From Cyclobacteriaceae bacterium (lineage in GTDB: Bacteria > Bacteroidota > Bacteroidia > Cytophagales > Cyclobacteriaceae), in assembly GCA_028278225.1 (NCBI GenBank), contig JANQEU010000046.1:62001-126000 (forward strand): a DNA stretch of 64,000 nucleotides, written 5' to 3'. This document shows, in pieces, positions 46,415-55,877 of the stretch. Within the stretch, counting starts at the first letter, position 1. Every line of letters begins with the position of its first letter. The position numbers were made by a program, and so were the translations under genes. The notes under the pieces are model-generated. The model saw nothing but the letters and a program-made list of their open reading frames with translations, made no database searches and was not told the DNA's origin.

Positions 46415-48778
46415 ATGAATGAGCGAATAGAAAAATTAAGGACTCAGAGTCTTAAAGCCACTAACAAAATTTCTGCTGAACGAGCGCTTTTGGTAACCGA
46501 GTTTTATAAATCCTGCGATATTTCAGAAATTTCCATGCCCATTCAAAGGGCGCTTTCATTCAAATACATTCTGGAAAACAAAGCAATATGTATCAATGAT
46601 GGCGAGTTGATCGTCGGGGAGCGAGGACCGGCTCCAAAAGCCACGCCCACATATCCTGAAATCTGTTTGCATTCTCTCAAGGATCTCGACATTCTCCATT
46701 CAAGGGAAAAGGTGAGTTTTAAGGTCGATGCGGATACAAGAAAATCATACGAAGAGATAATCATCCCTTTCTGGGAAGGCAGAACGAACCGCGAGCGGAT
46801 CTTTCAAAATATGGATCAATTATGGCTTGACAGTTATGACACAGGTGTATTCACTGAATTTCAAGAGCAGCGAGCACCAGGGCATACGGTATTGGGCAAA
46901 AAGATCTACCACTACGGCATGCTCGATATCATTGATCAAATCCCGCAAAAATTGAAAACTCTTGATTTTTTCAATGATCCACGGGCCCTTGATCAGCGTG
47001 AAGAGCTGAAGGCCATGGAAATTACCGCTCTCGCCATTATCACATTTGCGGAGCGGCATGCAGAAGCGTTGGAAAACCTGGCAAAAGTGGAAAACAATGT
47101 AGTCAGGAAAAAAGAACTTTTGCGGATGGCAGAAACTTGCAGGAATGTGCCGGCTAACAAGCCACAAAATTTTCATGAAGCCCTTCAATACTATTGGTTT
47201 GTACATATCGGTGTGATCACCGAGGTAAACCCCTGGGATTCATTCAATCCCGGGAGACTGGATCAGCACTTACTCCCATTTTATGAAAGTGGACTTGAAG
47301 ATGGCAGTCTGACCATAGGATGGGCCAAAGAACTGCTACAATCATTTTGGGTGAAGTTCAACAATCATCCCTCTCCTCCCAAAGTGGGAGTAACAGCCGA
47401 AGAAAGCAATACCTATACGGATTTCTGCCTTATCAATATGGGCGGTCTCTCGGAAGATGGCAAAGATGCGGTAAATGACGTCACATATTTGATGTTAGAT
47501 GTAATCGAGGAAATGCGATTGTTGCAGCCAAGTTCTATGGTCCAGGTCAGCAAAAAGAATCCGGACTTATTCCTTGAACGGGCTGTTAAAATAATCAAAA
47601 CCGGTTTTGGTCAGCCTTCTGTATTCAACACGGACGCAATCATTCAGGAATTGATGCGCCAGGGTAAAGACATCAGGGACGCAAGAAACGGCGGGGCAAG
47701 TGGCTGTGTGGAAAGTGGTGCCTTTGGGACTGAAGCTTACATTTTGACTGGTTATTTCAACCTTGTCAAGGTTCTGGAAATAACACTCAACAATGGCACC
47801 GATCCCAGAACCGGAAAACTCATCGGAGTTGAAACCGGCGACCCTTCCGATTTTTCATCCTTTGATGAATTATTAAAGGCATTTGAGATACAGCTCAATC
47901 ACTTTGTTGACATTAAGATCAAGGGGAATAATATTATCGAACGGATCTTTTCAAAATATATGCCTGTTCCATTTCTCTCAATCTTAATTGACGACTGCGT
48001 AGCAAATGGTCTGGATTACAATGCGGGCGGGGCCAGGTATAATACCAGCTATGTACAAGGAGTCGGCTTAGGTAGTATCACGGACATGCTTACCGCTATC
48101 AAGTATCATATCTATGATGAAAAAACCTTTTCCTGGGCTGAGCTGAAACATGCGATGGATCAAAACTTCGAAGGTTTTGATCAGTTGAGGGCTCAGTTGG
48201 TCTACGATACTCCGAAATATGGTAATGACGAAAATTACGCTGATCAGCATGCGGCCTGGGTGTTTGAAGCATTTTATAAGTCTGTAAATGGACGGCCCAG
48301 CCCCAGGGGTGCGACGTACAGAATAAATATGTTACCCACAACATGTCATGTTTATTTTGGGAAGGTCACGTGCGCCACTCCTGATGGCCGGTTAAATGGC
48401 GAACCGTTGTCAGAGGGGATATCACCATTCCAGGGGGCGGATACCAGGGGCCCTACAGCCGTGATGAAGAGCGCTTCCAGGTTTGATCACCTGAGAACAG
48501 GAGGCACTTTGCTCAACCAGAAGTTCTCACCCGATTTCTTCAAAGATGATGATAGTATCCGAAAGGTCACCAAACTGATCCGGGGGTATTTCAAACTAGA
48601 TGGACATCACGTCCAGTTCAACGTAATATCCTCGGACACATTAAAGGATGCACAAAGACATCCGGAAAAATATCAGGACCTGATCGTTCGCGTAGCGGGG
48701 TATAGCGATTACTTCAATGATCTGGGAATAGATCTCCAAAATGAAATAATAAGAAGAACTGCACACGGAGGATGGTAA
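46415..48778 (+). CDS. Glycyl radical enzyme, HypD-like dehydratase group
   Basis: 787 residues. Cys431 and Glu433 in GGASGCVESGAFG form the thiyl/base pair of dehydratase and decarboxylase members, and Gly762 in RVAGYSDYF is the radical site. RALSFKYILEN, INDGELIVGERGP, TEFQEQRAPGHTVLGKKIY and EAYILTGYFNLVKVLEI strongly recall 4-hydroxyproline dehydratase (HypD) and its relatives, from memory rather than a search. HypD genes are usually accompanied by pyrroline-5-carboxylate reductase, absent here. Its neighbours are uxaC and uxuA instead, which suggests a hydroxylated sugar-acid substrate, but proline is not excluded. Function needs oxygen-free conditions. Confidence 0.85.
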   Translation: MNERIEKLRTQSLKATNKISAERALLVTEFYKSCDISEISMPIQRALSFKYILENKAICINDGELIVGERGPAPKATPTYPEICLHSLKDLDILHSREKVSFKVDADTRKSYEEIIIPFWEGRTNRERIFQNMDQLWLDSYDTGVFTEFQEQRAPGHTVLGKKIYHYGMLDIIDQIPQKLKTLDFFNDPRALDQREELKAMEITALAIITFAERHAEALENLAKVENNVVRKKELLRMAETCRNVPANKPQNFHEALQYYWFVHIGVITEVNPWDSFNPGRLDQHLLPFYESGLEDGSLTIGWAKELLQSFWVKFNNHPSPPKVGVTAEESNTYTDFCLINMGGLSEDGKDAVNDVTYLMLDVIEEMRLLQPSSMVQVSKKNPDLFLERAVKIIKTGFGQPSVFNTDAIIQELMRQGKDIRDARNGGASGCVESGAFGTEAYILTGYFNLVKVLEITLNNGTDPRTGKLIGVETGDPSDFSSFDELLKAFEIQLNHFVDIKIKGNNIIERIFSKYMPVPFLSILIDDCVANGLDYNAGGARYNTSYVQGVGLGSITDMLTAIKYHIYDEKTFSWAELKHAMDQNFEGFDQLRAQLVYDTPKYGNDENYADQHAAWVFEAFYKSVNGRPSPRGATYRINMLPTTCHVYFGKVTCATPDGRLNGEPLSEGISPFQGADTRGPTAVMKSASRFDHLRTGGTLLNQKFSPDFFKDDDSIRKVTKLIRGYFKLDGHHVQFNVISSDTLKDAQRHPEKYQDLIVRVAGYSDYFNDLGIDLQNEIIRRTAHGGW

Positions 48779-48783
48779 CGGGT

Positions 48784-49977
48784 TTAGTATAGCGACCTTC
48801 TTATTCCCATTTCCAACCCCCTGAGCTCTGCCAATCCTCGCAATCTGCCTATAGCTGAATAGCCGGGGTTGGCTTTTTTGGTCAAATCATCCAACATTAA
48901 GTGGCCGTGATCGGGTCGCATCGGCATTCTGTGATCTTTTCGACCCGAGGTTATTCTGCCGCTCTGCTCCTGCACCAATGCGCTCATGACAGCAAACATG
49001 TCCACGTCCCCATCCAGGTGATCAGCTTCATAAAAGTTACCCTTTTCATCTCTCGTGGTGGATCGGAGATGGATAAAGTTGATACGGTGCCCAAGTCTTT
49101 TTATCATACCTTCCAGGTCGTTATCCGCCCTGACGCCATAGGATCCTGTACAAAAACAAAGTCCATTGTTTGGACTATCCACCATTTCGATCAATTCCTG
49201 TGCGTCTGATTCGGTACTTACAACCCTTGGCAGGCCAAGAAGAGGGAACGGCGGATCATCCGGATGGATGGCCATGAATACACCTGATTCCTCTGCAACG
49301 GGAATGATGGCATTTAGAAATTCGTAAAGATTCGACCGCAATTCGGAATCGCCGATATCTCTGTACGTATTCAGGGCCAATTGAAAATCTTTAAGTGAAT
49401 ATCCGGCGTCCGATCCTGGCAGGCCTGCAATGATATTTGAAATCAGTTTGTCCCTCACTCCCGGAGGGGTATTTTCAAAGAGTATCTTTGCTTCCGCCCG
49501 CTGAAGACTGGAATAATCACTCTCAGCACCCGGTCGTTGCAAAAGGAAAAGATCAAACATCGCAAACTCCTTCATATCAAACCGAAGCGCTTTTGATCCG
49601 TCAGGAAGCTCAAACTCAAGATCAGTCCTGGTCCAGTCAATGACCGGCATGAAATTGTAACATACAATATCTATTTCGCAGGCTCCGAGATTCCTGATGC
49701 TTTGACCATAATTGTCTATCAACTGTTCAAACCGACCGGATCTTTTTTTGATATCCTCATGGACAGGTATGCTTTCCACAACCGACCAGGTCAGACCGGC
49801 TCTTTCGATCTCAGATTTCCTTCTCGATATTTCATCTTCAGCCCAGACATTCCCGATTGGAATATGGTGAAGCGCTGTGACAACACCAGTTGCTCCTGCC
49901 TGCCTGATGTCTGCAAGTGAGACCGGATCATCGGGTCCGTACCATCGCCAGGTTTGTTCAAGTCCGGTCATGTTCAA
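48784..49977 (-). CDS. uxuA: Mannonate dehydratase
   Basis: 397 residues, as in E. coli (394). The canonical start [20 protein letters not shown] and the [13 protein letters not shown] block are present. [17 protein letters not shown] and [15 protein letters not shown] supply metal ligands; [20 protein letters not shown] and DHGHLMLDD complete the site. It converts D-mannonate to 2-keto-3-deoxy-D-gluconate. It is convergent with the glycyl radical enzyme gene (5-bp gap) and divergent from the DUF1080 gene. A divergent paralogue is at 22093. Confidence 0.96.
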   Translation of the reverse strand: MNMTGLEQTWRWYGPDDPVSLADIRQAGATGVVTALHHIPIGNVWAEDEISRRKSEIERAGLTWSVVESIPVHEDIKKRSGRFEQLIDNYGQSIRNLGACEIDIVCYNFMPVIDWTRTDLEFELPDGSKALRFDMKEFAMFDLFLLQRPGAESDYSSLQRAEAKILFENTPPGVRDKLISNIIAGLPGSDAGYSLKDFQLALNTYRDIGDSELRSNLYEFLNAIIPVAEESGVFMAIHPDDPPFPLLGLPRVVSTESDAQELIEMVDSPNNGLCFCTGSYGVRADNDLEGMIKRLGHRINFIHLRSTTRDEKGNFYEADHLDGDVDMFAVMSALVQEQSGRITSGRKDHRMPMRPDHGHLMLDDLTKKANPGYSAIGRLRGLAELRGLEMGIRRSLY

Positions 49978-50055
49978 ATAATAGTTTTATCTCTGCGTGT
50001 AACAGTCTAGTATTCAATAAAAGTATTTAATTTCAACCAACAATATCACATTAAG

Positions 50056-51435
50056 ATGTATAGAATCTGCCTGTCAACATTCCTGGCCTTTGTGGCGTTA
50101 TCCATGTTCGCCCAAAGCGATAAATGGGAACCACTATTCAATGGTAAAAATCTTGATAATTGGGAAAAACTCAACGGTACAGCATCGTACGAAATCATTG
50201 ATGGCTCTATCGTGGGAGTGGCCAAAATGGGAACTCCCAACACATTCCTGACCACAAGAGAAACTTATTCGGATTTTATCCTTGAAGTTGAGGTCAGGGT
50301 GGATAACCGCTTGAATTCCGGCATACAAATCCGGAGTTTGAGTAAGGAGGATTACTTCAATGGAAGGGTGCATGGCTACCAGGTCGAGATAGACCCAAGC
50401 CCCAGGGGTTATTCCGGGGGATTGTATGATGAGGCAAGGCGTGCGTGGTTGTATCCGCTTTCGGTAAATTCGAAAGGGAGGAAAGCTTTTCGACCCGGGG
50501 AATGGAATACTTACCATATCGAAGCTATTGGAAATTCTATCAGGACATGGATCAATGGTACAATGTGTACCAACCTGGTCGATGACATGACCGCCGAAGG
50601 ATTCATTGGACTTCAGGTTCACAGCATAGGCAATGAGTCGCAGGTGGGTGCTAAAGTCGAATGGAGAAACCCCAGGATACTTACTGAAAACCCAGAGTCT
50701 GCAAGATGGGATGTTGATCCGGAAGTGAAGGAAATTAGTTATCTCATCAACGAACTTACAGAAACCGAAAAAAGAAAAGGATTCCGGTTGTTATGGGATG
50801 GTAAAACTTCGGTAGGTTGGCGGGGAGCAAAACTCGATGGATTCCCCGAATCCGGTTGGGAAATGAAAAATGGGGTTCTGACCGTACTTGCCACAGACGG
50901 AGGCGAGTCCACAGGTCCGGGAGATATTATCACAATCGATCAGTTCAGTGATTTTGAATTAGAGTTGGAGTTTAAGATCACCGAGGGTGCCAACAGCGGG
51001 ATCAAATATTTCGTGGATCCAAACCTCAACAAAGGGACAGGGTCAGCCATCGGATGTGAATTTCAGATACTGGACGACAAAAACCATCCTGACGCCACAA
51101 AAGGAGTGGCGGAAAACCGAACGCTTGCCTCGCTTTATGATCTGATTGCAGCCAGAAACCTTTCAAACCCAAATGGTTCGCGATCAGGAATGTTCAAGGG
51201 AGTGGGCCGATGGAACAAAGCCAAGATCATTTCGAAAAATGGAAAGGTGGAACACTGGCTAAATAACGAAAAAGCAGTCGAGTACGACCGGTTCTCCCAA
51301 ATATTTGAAGCATTGGTCAACTACAGTAAGTACAAGGACTGGCCCAATTTTGGAAGATGGCCCCAGGGGCATATTCTTCTCCAGGATCATGGGAATACGG
51401 TTCATTTCCGCAGCATAAAGATTAGAGAATTTTGA
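50056..51435 (+). CDS. Tandem DUF1080 protein (3-keto-glycoside hydrolase family), secreted
   Basis: 459 residues. A signal peptide (MYRICLSTFLAFVALSMFAQ) is followed by two DUF1080 beta-sandwich domains. The first (25-215) starts WEPLFNGKNLDNWEKLNG and the second (245-457) starts FRLLWDGKTSVGWRGA. Each has the SGIQ/SGIK and GCEFQILDD or GYQVEIDPS blocks of the family. DUF1080 proteins are linked with hydrolysis or elimination of 3-keto-glycosides in Bacteroidota, working with Gfo/Idh/MocA dehydrogenases such as the one 10 bp downstream. Two domains in one chain is common in the family but the substrate is unknown. Confidence 0.88.
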   Translation: MYRICLSTFLAFVALSMFAQSDKWEPLFNGKNLDNWEKLNGTASYEIIDGSIVGVAKMGTPNTFLTTRETYSDFILEVEVRVDNRLNSGIQIRSLSKEDYFNGRVHGYQVEIDPSPRGYSGGLYDEARRAWLYPLSVNSKGRKAFRPGEWNTYHIEAIGNSIRTWINGTMCTNLVDDMTAEGFIGLQVHSIGNESQVGAKVEWRNPRILTENPESARWDVDPEVKEISYLINELTETEKRKGFRLLWDGKTSVGWRGAKLDGFPESGWEMKNGVLTVLATDGGESTGPGDIITIDQFSDFELELEFKITEGANSGIKYFVDPNLNKGTGSAIGCEFQILDDKNHPDATKGVAENRTLASLYDLIAARNLSNPNGSRSGMFKGVGRWNKAKIISKNGKVEHWLNNEKAVEYDRFSQIFEALVNYSKYKDWPNFGRWPQGHILLQDHGNTVHFRSIKIREF

Positions 51436-51445
51436 ATTAACAAAC

Positions 51446-52762
51446 ATGGAAACCAGGGAGAAATCAAGAAGAGCTTTCATAAAAAAATCAGCGCTGGCAG
51501 GCGCCGCTATTACTTTAGGTGCCAAAAGTTATGGCCAGATAATTGGCGCCAATGACCGGATAAATATCGGAATCGTCGGAGTGAACGGGAGAGGACAGCA
51601 ATTACTGAAATCTGCAGCATCCAACGAAAATACCGTCATTAAATACATCTGTGATGCCGACACCAGGGCCCTGGAGAATGCAATCATGATGGCTAAAGAG
51701 TTTTCCCACAAACCAAAAGGTATTGAAGATTTCAGGAAATTGATTGAAAAGAAGGATCTGGATGCTATCGCAGTTGCCACCCCTGAACACTGGCATGCAC
51801 CGATGGCGATTATGGGAGCTAAAGCCGGCAAACATGTATACCTCGAAAAACCTTCTGCCCACAATCCTGCTGAGGGATATAAGCTTGTGGAAACGCAAAA
51901 GGAAACGGGGATGGTTATACAGGTAGGCACACAACAACGATCAGCTCCGACTACCATGCAAGGTTTGCAGGAAATCAGGGAAGGAGTCATCGGGAAACCT
52001 TACTACGCTAAAACCTGGTATTCCAACACCCGGGGAACTATTGGCAGTGGGAAGGAAGTTCCCGTCCCCGAATGGCTGAACTGGGACCTGTGGCAAGGCC
52101 CTGCCCCGAGGAGAAATTACAAGGATAATGTAGTGCACTACAACTGGCATTGGTTCTGGCACTGGGGAACGGGTGAGATCCATAATAACGGAACACACGA
52201 AATCGATATTGCGAGATTGGCGCTTGGTGTCGGATACCCTGATCAGGTTAGCCTTTCCGGAGGCCGATATCATTTTGATGATGATTGGGAATTTTACGAT
52301 ACCCAGATGCTCAATTTTCAATATGATGATGGAAAGTCCATTACCTGGGAAGGGAAAAGTTGCAATGGCTTGAAATTTTATGATCGCGGGAGAGGAATAA
52401 CCATCCATGGCACCGAAGGATCCGCATTGCTTGATCGCAATATTTATATTTTGTATGACCTGAGCGGCAATGAAATCAAAAGGATTCAGGAGGAGGCCCA
52501 AAGTGCAACCACCGACACCATCGGAGCGGGAGCGCTGGATGTCTATCATATGAAGAATTTCCTCAATGCCATTCGAAAAGATGAGCCTCTTAATGCTCAT
52601 ATTTCCGATGCTCATATTAGCAACATGCTTTGCCACTATGGCAACATCGCCCAGGTTGTGGGGAAAACACTGGAAGTGGATTCGAAAACCGGAAAAGTCA
52701 CCAACAGCGACAAGGTCAAGGAAGTATGGAGCCGTGACTATGAGCCTGGTTGGGAAGTGTAG
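51446..52762 (+). CDS. Gfo/Idh/MocA oxidoreductase with Tat signal
   Basis: 438 residues. Tat leader EKSRRAFIKKSALAGAAITLG, then Rossmann motif INIGIVGVNGRGQQLL and the EKP motif (YLEKPSAHNPAEG). The second domain has GTGEIHNNGTHEIDIAR with the conserved His. Export in folded form with its NAD cofactor fits the Tat signal. It follows the DUF1080 gene by 10 bp, so the pair probably oxidises a glycoside at C3 and then cleaves it outside the cytoplasm. It differs from the Tat oxidoreductase at 42496, which carries a Cys group. Confidence 0.9.
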   Translation: METREKSRRAFIKKSALAGAAITLGAKSYGQIIGANDRINIGIVGVNGRGQQLLKSAASNENTVIKYICDADTRALENAIMMAKEFSHKPKGIEDFRKLIEKKDLDAIAVATPEHWHAPMAIMGAKAGKHVYLEKPSAHNPAEGYKLVETQKETGMVIQVGTQQRSAPTTMQGLQEIREGVIGKPYYAKTWYSNTRGTIGSGKEVPVPEWLNWDLWQGPAPRRNYKDNVVHYNWHWFWHWGTGEIHNNGTHEIDIARLALGVGYPDQVSLSGGRYHFDDDWEFYDTQMLNFQYDDGKSITWEGKSCNGLKFYDRGRGITIHGTEGSALLDRNIYILYDLSGNEIKRIQEEAQSATTDTIGAGALDVYHMKNFLNAIRKDEPLNAHISDAHISNMLCHYGNIAQVVGKTLEVDSKTGKVTNSDKVKEVWSRDYEPGWEV

Positions 52763-53095
52763 CATTAATAGAGTCTGTTTTCATGTCACATTGAGGTCCT
52801 CGAAATGTGACATTAACCTGAATTCGGGATAACGATTAATCGTCATGCCGGAAAAACAGTCCCTATGATTTGGGAAGAGGTATTTTGTCCGGGAACTGCC
52901 CCAAAAGTCCCGATTTCTTCTACCGATATTAATCGGGGAAGAATTAACTGATTGTATACTCCATCTCATTCTGAGCGTTATGAGATTGCGGAAATTTTTA
53001 CCCCACACATAAAATATTGGGCTAAAAATTCCGCAATGACGCTCCACGGGTTTCTTTTGACTGTTCTTGTTCCGGGCTCAGGCGACATTACTGAA
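52763..53095. repeat. Hairpin-rich convergent spacer (four inverted repeats)
   Basis: No gene. Four inverted repeats follow each other: TGTCACATT/AATGTGACA (52784-52812), probably a bidirectional terminator; GGGAACT/AGTCCC (52891-52911); TTCTTC-CCGAT/ATCGG-GAAGAA (52915-52943); and a longer imperfect one with arms 52986-53004 and 53019-53036 (TTGCGGAAATTTTTACCCC against GGGCTAAAAATTCCGCAA). The last shares sequence with the repeat at 55670-55707 on the other side of the next gene, so it looks like a dispersed palindromic element. Confidence 0.65.
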
Positions 53096-55540
53096 TCATC
53101 CCCTGTCACTGGTTACTTTTTCAGTCTTTGTGACCAGCCGTAACTCCAGGGAAACAGCTGCTTCCTCCGTTTGAGAAAATTCACAATCAAAAGTGATGGA
53201 ATGTCCGCCGGTTGAGATCCTGAGGTCTTCGGTCGAAAAGTCAATTTCCCGGACCTTCGCCCAATTTTTATCATAGACTGTGGCTCTGGCACCACCCGTA
53301 TATTTTAATGTTTCCCCTTTTTGCAATTCCACTGGGATTTCGAGCAATTTGTAATTGTCAACCTCCATTTTAATGTTTTTGACATTACCATTCGCGGCAG
53401 TAATATTAAAATGGAATGGCGTGTCGTCGGTTGTATGTTCAAACTCAAAAACGGAATGGACAGGTTCTCCGGGTTGACGGATTTTCTTCACATGTTTGAA
53501 CTTCGGAGTATTTAAATAGGTCAATTCCCAATTGTCATCGTCTGTTCGCTCAAGATGAAATTCGTTGACAACATCCTCCATTGCCTTTCTTTGATCATCG
53601 GTAAATGCGCCCGAGATCCGGGCTTCTTCCCAATCACCCAGAAGCGATAGAATTGTTGGTGTATTCCGGTTTTTATCCAGGGAAGCAAAATCTACAACAA
53701 ACGAGTATCCGGCATTAAAGGCAGCTGACCGGGCCAACATCCATTCGACATCCTCAATGCTGGTTTCATCCGTCATTTTGAACCAGCCCAACATGGCCGG
53801 CATCAAGTTACGCTTGAAGTAGGCCTGATTCTTTAGCCGGTACTCTGTTTGACTTTCCCTGAACCCCGCGTACCAGGGCTCTCCCCAATTCATCCTGGTA
53901 TACATATGCCAGAAGTAATGAGAGGTGCGGCTGGCATCCGCAATAAAGTGTGATTTTATGTCGTCATTGATATTGTCATACCAGGTCTGCGCAAATAGTA
54001 TCTCCCCGTAATTCCCCATTCCGGTCGAACGATTGCCTTCAAGACCGTCAAATGAAATCTGTCTCAAACCTGTTTGATTGAAAAGATCTGCCAGGTTCTT
54101 TGACATTTCGGCACTAAGTGATGCATCCGTAAGAAAAACCTTGTATGCGTGATCAATCAATTTGCTGATCGTATCATTTGCACTATGTGCCGATGCGGTT
54201 GTCCCAAAGGCCCCTCTTTCACAATTGAGCAATTTCCAGGGAGGAGATTGAGAAACATTACCGTACCTTATGAGCTCGTCATTTATTCGTACGGTCTTCA
54301 GGTTATTGTTTTTAAACTGATTGAAAAAGTCCGGGGCGGCAATTTCAATCTCCCTTTGACCTTGATCAACGTCATTGGTAATGACTGACGAGCCTACCTT
54401 AGCCAGTCTGCGATCCGGTACGGGAGTCACATACCTGTCATTGGTTGTGGTGAAGTTTGACAAGGTATGGACGCCAACCTTCAGACCCTGACTTTCCGCC
54501 AGGTCTACGCAATATTTTAGATCTGCAATTCCATTTGGGAAGTAATTAGATCTTAAGTCGAAATGACCCCAGTTCAGAAAGGGCCCAGGATGATAGAGAT
54601 ATTTTAGCCCCGCTTTGTTTGTGATCTCGATGGCCCGGTCAATATCATCTACTCCAAAGCTCAATATTATGTAAGCACTGGATGCCTGCGGGGAGATCTT
54701 TGTCCAGACCCCGTCCATCATCGGGTGAGGGAGATCTTCTTCCACTTCTATCCTGCTTATGGCATCAAGCGCCTGATCCTTCCCTACTCCGAAAATTGCA
54801 ATTTTTGATCCGATCACTCCCCCATCTTTGAAAGGTGGACTTACATATTTCTCATGACTCAGGTTCTCAATTATCCTTTCTCCAAACCTGTTTCGACAAT
54901 AAGCCTGCAGAGAGCTGCCGTAACGGGTTGGCTTGGCAGCTTCCACCCGGTAAAGCACGTAATCTTTCGTATTGGTTTCGGCCATGTCAGAGTAGTCATC
55001 CTGGGCAAAAATGTTGATCTGTGGCATGCAATCATTATCAGTCCACGGATAGCCTCCCAGTGTCTTCTCATTCAGGGCTTGAAGTCCAAGTGAAAAGTCC
55101 GCACCCTGAACCACACCGACAGTTTCCCCTATGGTCTCACCCAAAGTCGTCTGATAAGGCCCCCATATCACCATCTCGACCTCGTCATTCCCGGACATCT
55201 CAAGGATTTCAAACACCAAATGAGTTTCTTTTTCCGAGTATCTGACTGTTGCCTCAAATCCGTCATCAAAGTCGAATATCAGGGATCCACTGCTGTTTCC
55301 ATTTCGTACCTTAACCGGCATTAGAATGGCTGAATCCACCCTGATGGAAATCAAAGGTGAAACGGTATCTGCAGAAAGGTAATTTTCCCCGGATGAAATA
55401 TCCTTCATTTCAGTCAGGTAACCATTGCCATCAATCCTGATCAGCAGGTTGTCCGTGGATAATTCGACTTTGTTATCTGAAATACATGTGATCAGCGCAA
55501 GAGGAAGTAACGATAAGAACAGAAGGTTTAAACGATTCAT
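53096..55540 (-). CDS. Secreted lipoprotein, possible TIM-barrel glycosidase, family not recognised
   Basis: 814 residues. The leader MNRLNLLFLSLLPLALITC is followed by polar sequence, so a lipid anchor is likely. Residues 25-260 look like a beta-sandwich (many alternating hydrophobic strands). Residues 270-640 look barrel-like: GVWTKISPQASSAYIILSFG, GLKYLYHPGPFLNWGHFD, GLKVGVHTLSNFTT, then RQISFDGLEGNRSTG, whose Asp/Glu are candidate catalytic acids, and a FDASLDKNRN-like stretch (VVDFASLDKNRNTP). The C-terminal 150 residues are again beta-rich. The layout resembles GH27/31/36-type enzymes but no family signature is certain. Convergent with the gene at 51446, and flanked by related palindromic repeats. 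Confidence 0.65.
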   Translation of the reverse strand: MNRLNLLFLSLLPLALITCISDNKVELSTDNLLIRIDGNGYLTEMKDISSGENYLSADTVSPLISIRVDSAILMPVKVRNGNSSGSLIFDFDDGFEATVRYSEKETHLVFEILEMSGNDEVEMVIWGPYQTTLGETIGETVGVVQGADFSLGLQALNEKTLGGYPWTDNDCMPQINIFAQDDYSDMAETNTKDYVLYRVEAAKPTRYGSSLQAYCRNRFGERIIENLSHEKYVSPPFKDGGVIGSKIAIFGVGKDQALDAISRIEVEEDLPHPMMDGVWTKISPQASSAYIILSFGVDDIDRAIEITNKAGLKYLYHPGPFLNWGHFDLRSNYFPNGIADLKYCVDLAESQGLKVGVHTLSNFTTTNDRYVTPVPDRRLAKVGSSVITNDVDQGQREIEIAAPDFFNQFKNNNLKTVRINDELIRYGNVSQSPPWKLLNCERGAFGTTASAHSANDTISKLIDHAYKVFLTDASLSAEMSKNLADLFNQTGLRQISFDGLEGNRSTGMGNYGEILFAQTWYDNINDDIKSHFIADASRTSHYFWHMYTRMNWGEPWYAGFRESQTEYRLKNQAYFKRNLMPAMLGWFKMTDETSIEDVEWMLARSAAFNAGYSFVVDFASLDKNRNTPTILSLLGDWEEARISGAFTDDQRKAMEDVVNEFHLERTDDDNWELTYLNTPKFKHVKKIRQPGEPVHSVFEFEHTTDDTPFHFNITAANGNVKNIKMEVDNYKLLEIPVELQKGETLKYTGGARATVYDKNWAKVREIDFSTEDLRISTGGHSITFDCEFSQTEEAAVSLELRLVTKTEKVTSDRG

Positions 55541-55877
55541 ATTTGTAGCTGAAGCTTGTCAATAATAATAGTACATAATCTAAGAAACCAACAAAAACCG
55601 CGTTTCTGAGGTTTTGAGAAGGCTTCTGCCAGGGAAACCGAACGAATCTCCTATTTGGGAGACTCATTCACAATTTTTCCCCACGCACAATCTTATCTAA
55701 AAATTGTTCAGAGAAACGGCAAAAGTGGTTTTAGTTGGTTTCCTCATGTTCCTTGTTTCCAGTTCAGGCAGTATTAGTAATCGGAAGCTGATAAAGATCG
55801 CCTTCCTAATTGCTCACTTCTGATTTCAATAATCGAAATTCATCAATCATTTCCAAACATACAATTTCCACGTCTGT
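55541..55877. repeat. Nested inverted repeats upstream of the unassigned lipoprotein gene
   Basis: No gene. Outer arms GAAACCAAC (55584-55592) and GTTGGTTTC (55734-55742) are perfect and extend imperfectly inward (GTTTCTGA against TCAGAGAAAC). Inside lie CTCC/GGGAG (55648-55661) and ACAATTTTT/AAAAATTGT (55670-55678, 55699-55707). The inner unit, with AATTTTT-CCCCAC and CTAAAAATT, resembles that at 52986-53036. The remaining 130 bp hold nothing recognisable. Confidence 0.6.

Noticed and set aside
51941-52765. 274-residue reading frame opposite the Tat oxidoreductase gene
   Set aside because: It lies fully antisense to a strongly supported Gfo/Idh/MocA gene, has no recognisable domain, and its composition is that of a shadow frame.
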